Shown here: positions 62,617 through 64,000 of the stretch, one piece after another | How positions within the stretch are numbered: position 1 is the stretch's first letter | How the letters are laid out: the number at the start of each line of letters is the position of its first letter | Assembly: GCF_001423695.1 (NCBI RefSeq) | Contig: NZ_LMOZ01000002.1 | Span: 1,240,504 to 1,304,503, forward strand | DNA length: 64,000 bases | Source: Leifsonia sp. Leaf336 | Lineage (GTDB): Bacteria; Actinomycetota; Actinomycetes; Actinomycetales; Microbacteriaceae | Direction of reading: 5' to 3' | The notes under the pieces: model-generated | Databases searched by the model: none | The model's input: only the letters and a program-made list of their open reading frames with translations | Told to the model about the DNA's origin: nothing | Position numbers and translations under genes: made by a program

Positions 62617-64000
62617 CAGGAGGCGACCTCCGTGGCGGTCCCCGCCGGCGCGTCCACGCGTGGCCCATTGGCCCGGTACAGCTGCATGGAGGTGCCGCCC
62701 ACCATGCGCATGGCTCCCGGTTCGAGGTCGACGCCCTCCTCGGCGATCGGCACCTCGGTGGCGCTGTCCCACAGCAGCTGGTACGAGGTGACGCCCGGAG
62801 CGACCGGGAGGGACACCTCCACGTCGTCCTCGACACCGTGCACGATGAGCAGCACCCGGTTGAACTCCTCCTTGTCGGGGGTGGAGGCCGCCAGGTACTG
62901 CAGCGTTCGGTTCTCCGGCGAGTTCCAGTCCTCGTCGTCCATGAGCGCGCCGGTCGCGTCGTACCAGTCCATATGGCTGGCGTTCGGCGTGGTCTGCCCG
63001 AGCACGGCGAACCTGCTCGGTCGCAGGGCTGGGTTGTCGCGTCGCAGCTCGAGGAGACGGCGCGTGGTGTCGAACATCTCGCGCTGCTCCCTGGTGCGCA
63101 GCCACGACATCCAGGTGAGCTCGTTGTCCTGGCAATAGGCGTTGTTGTTGCCGCGCTGGCTGCGGCCGAACTCGTCGCCGGCCGTGATCATGGGCACCCC
63201 GGCCGACAGCAGCAGCGTTCCCATCAGGTTGCGCATGGCCTTGTGCCTGTCGAGGAGGACGCGCTCGTCATGCGTCGGCCCCTCCGCCCCGTGGTTGAAC
63301 GAGCGGTTGTTGTCGGTGCCGTCGCGGTTGTCCTCGCCGTTGCCGAGGTTGTGCTTGACGTTGTACGCCGTGAGGTCGGCCATCGTGAAGCCGTCGTGGG
63401 CGGTGACGAAGTTGATGGAGGCCAGCGGGCCGCGTTCGGGCGAGAACGTGTTCGACGAGCCGGCGAGGCGCGTGGCGAAGCCGCCGATGCCGATCGGCGC
63501 CTGACCGTTGCGCCGCGCGTCCGCGATGTCGGCGAGCCAGAAGTTGCGCACACGGTCGCGGTAGCGGTCGTTCCACTCCGACCAGCCGTCCGCGAAGTTG
63601 CCGGTCTGCCAGCCGCCCATGCCGACGTCCCACGGCTCCGCGATCAGCTTCGTCCCGGAGAGCACCGGGTCGTCGAGCATGGCGGTCAGCAGAGGATGGT
63701 CGCGGTGGTAGGCGAGGTCGTCGCCGCGGCCCAGCGTGACGGCGAGGTCGAACCGGAAGCCGTCGATCTGCACCTCCTCCGCCCAGTACCGCAGCGAGTC
63801 GAGCACCAGCCGCTGCGGCACAGGATGCCCGAAGTCGACGGTGTTGCCGCACCCGGTCACGTCGATGTAGACGCCGTCGGCGTCCTGGCGGTAGTAGGTC
63901 GCATTGTCGATGCCGCGGAAGCTGGTGCGCGGACCTCCGATGCCCTCCTCGGAGGTGTGGTTGTAGACCACGTCGAGAATCACCTCGATGCCCGCCTCGT
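62616..64000 (-). CDS. glgX: Glycogen debranching enzyme GlgX, C-terminal part (cut by window end)
   Basis: The last 460 or so residues of a GH13 isoamylase-type debranching enzyme. Visible are DVVYNHTSEE, nucleophile Asp in GFRFDLAVTL, acid/base Glu in LIAEPWDVG, FVTAHDGFTMADL and MITAGDEFGRSQRGNNN, ending in the beta-sandwich C-domain. The frame is open to the window edge, so the N-terminal CBM48 lies outside. Works with GlgP by removing branch stubs. Confidence 0.94.
   Translation of the reverse strand, partial: EAGIEVILDVVYNHTSEEGIGGPRTSFRGIDNATYYRQDADGVYIDVTGCGNTVDFGHPVPQRLVLDSLRYWAEEVQIDGFRFDLAVTLGRGDDLAYHRDHPLLTAMLDDPVLSGTKLIAEPWDVGMGGWQTGNFADGWSEWNDRYRDRVRNFWLADIADARRNGQAPIGIGGFATRLAGSSNTFSPERGPLASINFVTAHDGFTMADLTAYNVKHNLGNGEDNRDGTDNNRSFNHGAEGPTHDERVLLDRHKAMRNLMGTLLLSAGVPMITAGDEFGRSQRGNNNAYCQDNELTWMSWLRTREQREMFDTTRRLLELRRDNPALRPSRFAVLGQTTPNASHMDWYDATGALMDDEDWNSPENRTLQYLAASTPDKEEFNRVLLIVHGVEDDVEVSLPVAPGVTSYQLLWDSATEVPIAEEGVDLEPGAMRMVGGTSMQLYRANGPRVDAPAGTATEVAS

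Overview
The window is high-GC DNA with dense, short-gap operons and actinobacterial gene content. Supporting signs are SMC, FtsY and Ffh in series, DUF2469 beside rnhB, a GlgE-type maltosyltransferase, DivIVA-family coiled-coil proteins, and many genes whose start codon lies 6-9 nt after a TANNNT -10 box. Gene order and protein style fit the family Microbacteriaceae (Leifsonia-like). That placement is inference from gene content, not a database match. No rRNA, tRNA, CRISPR, insertion sequence or prophage was seen, and no stretch over 300 bp lacks a gene.

Layout. 1-7356: end of coaD, a MoxR/DUF58/transglutaminase membrane operon, then DUF177-rpmF-rnc-mutM. 7369-8439: a double GNAT protein on the minus strand. 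8646-13757: a complete branched-chain amino acid ABC importer (binding protein, livH, livM, livG, livF), with one strong hairpin after the binding protein and a terminator at the end. 13880-21289: smc, a CHAD protein (minus), ftsY, a small unknown, and ffh, i.e. chromosome organisation and SRP targeting. 21319-24732 (minus): three paralogous SGNH-hydrolase lipoproteins and a YbdK-type glutamate-cysteine ligase.

24954-33172: the ribosome-maturation run rpsP-khpA-rimM, then an inserted PIN / GntR / MFS module, then trmD, map (minus), a membrane protein, rplS, lepB, rnhB and DUF2469. 33301-38221: yraN, yifB, dprA, xerC and an M23 peptidase (minus). 38425-39930: a sugar-porter MFS protein. 40211-44462: rpsB-tsf, pyrH-frr-cdsA, with a textbook terminator after tsf.

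44472-54243 is rich in cell-envelope and polarity functions: a four-module DivIVA-repeat protein, a lytic-transglycosylase-like protein, an alpha/beta hydrolase, an AI-2E family membrane protein, a 1020-residue DivIVA-like coiled-coil protein, a three-TM membrane protein and a thioredoxin-fold/TPR protein. 55170-64000 is an alpha-glucan cluster: glgE-glgB (minus), divergent glgP (plus), ybaK and glgX (minus, cut by the window end).

The most striking object is the coiled-coil protein at 48033-51095. Its centre is 59 consecutive 11-residue units (residues 216-864) with no insertion or deletion, flanked by a DivIVA-like N-terminus and a DivIVA/Scy-like C-terminus. Other notable signals are thirteen apparent leaderless start sites, a triple GGTATACC operator with an exact 13-bp period, and the triple SGNH lipoprotein cluster.
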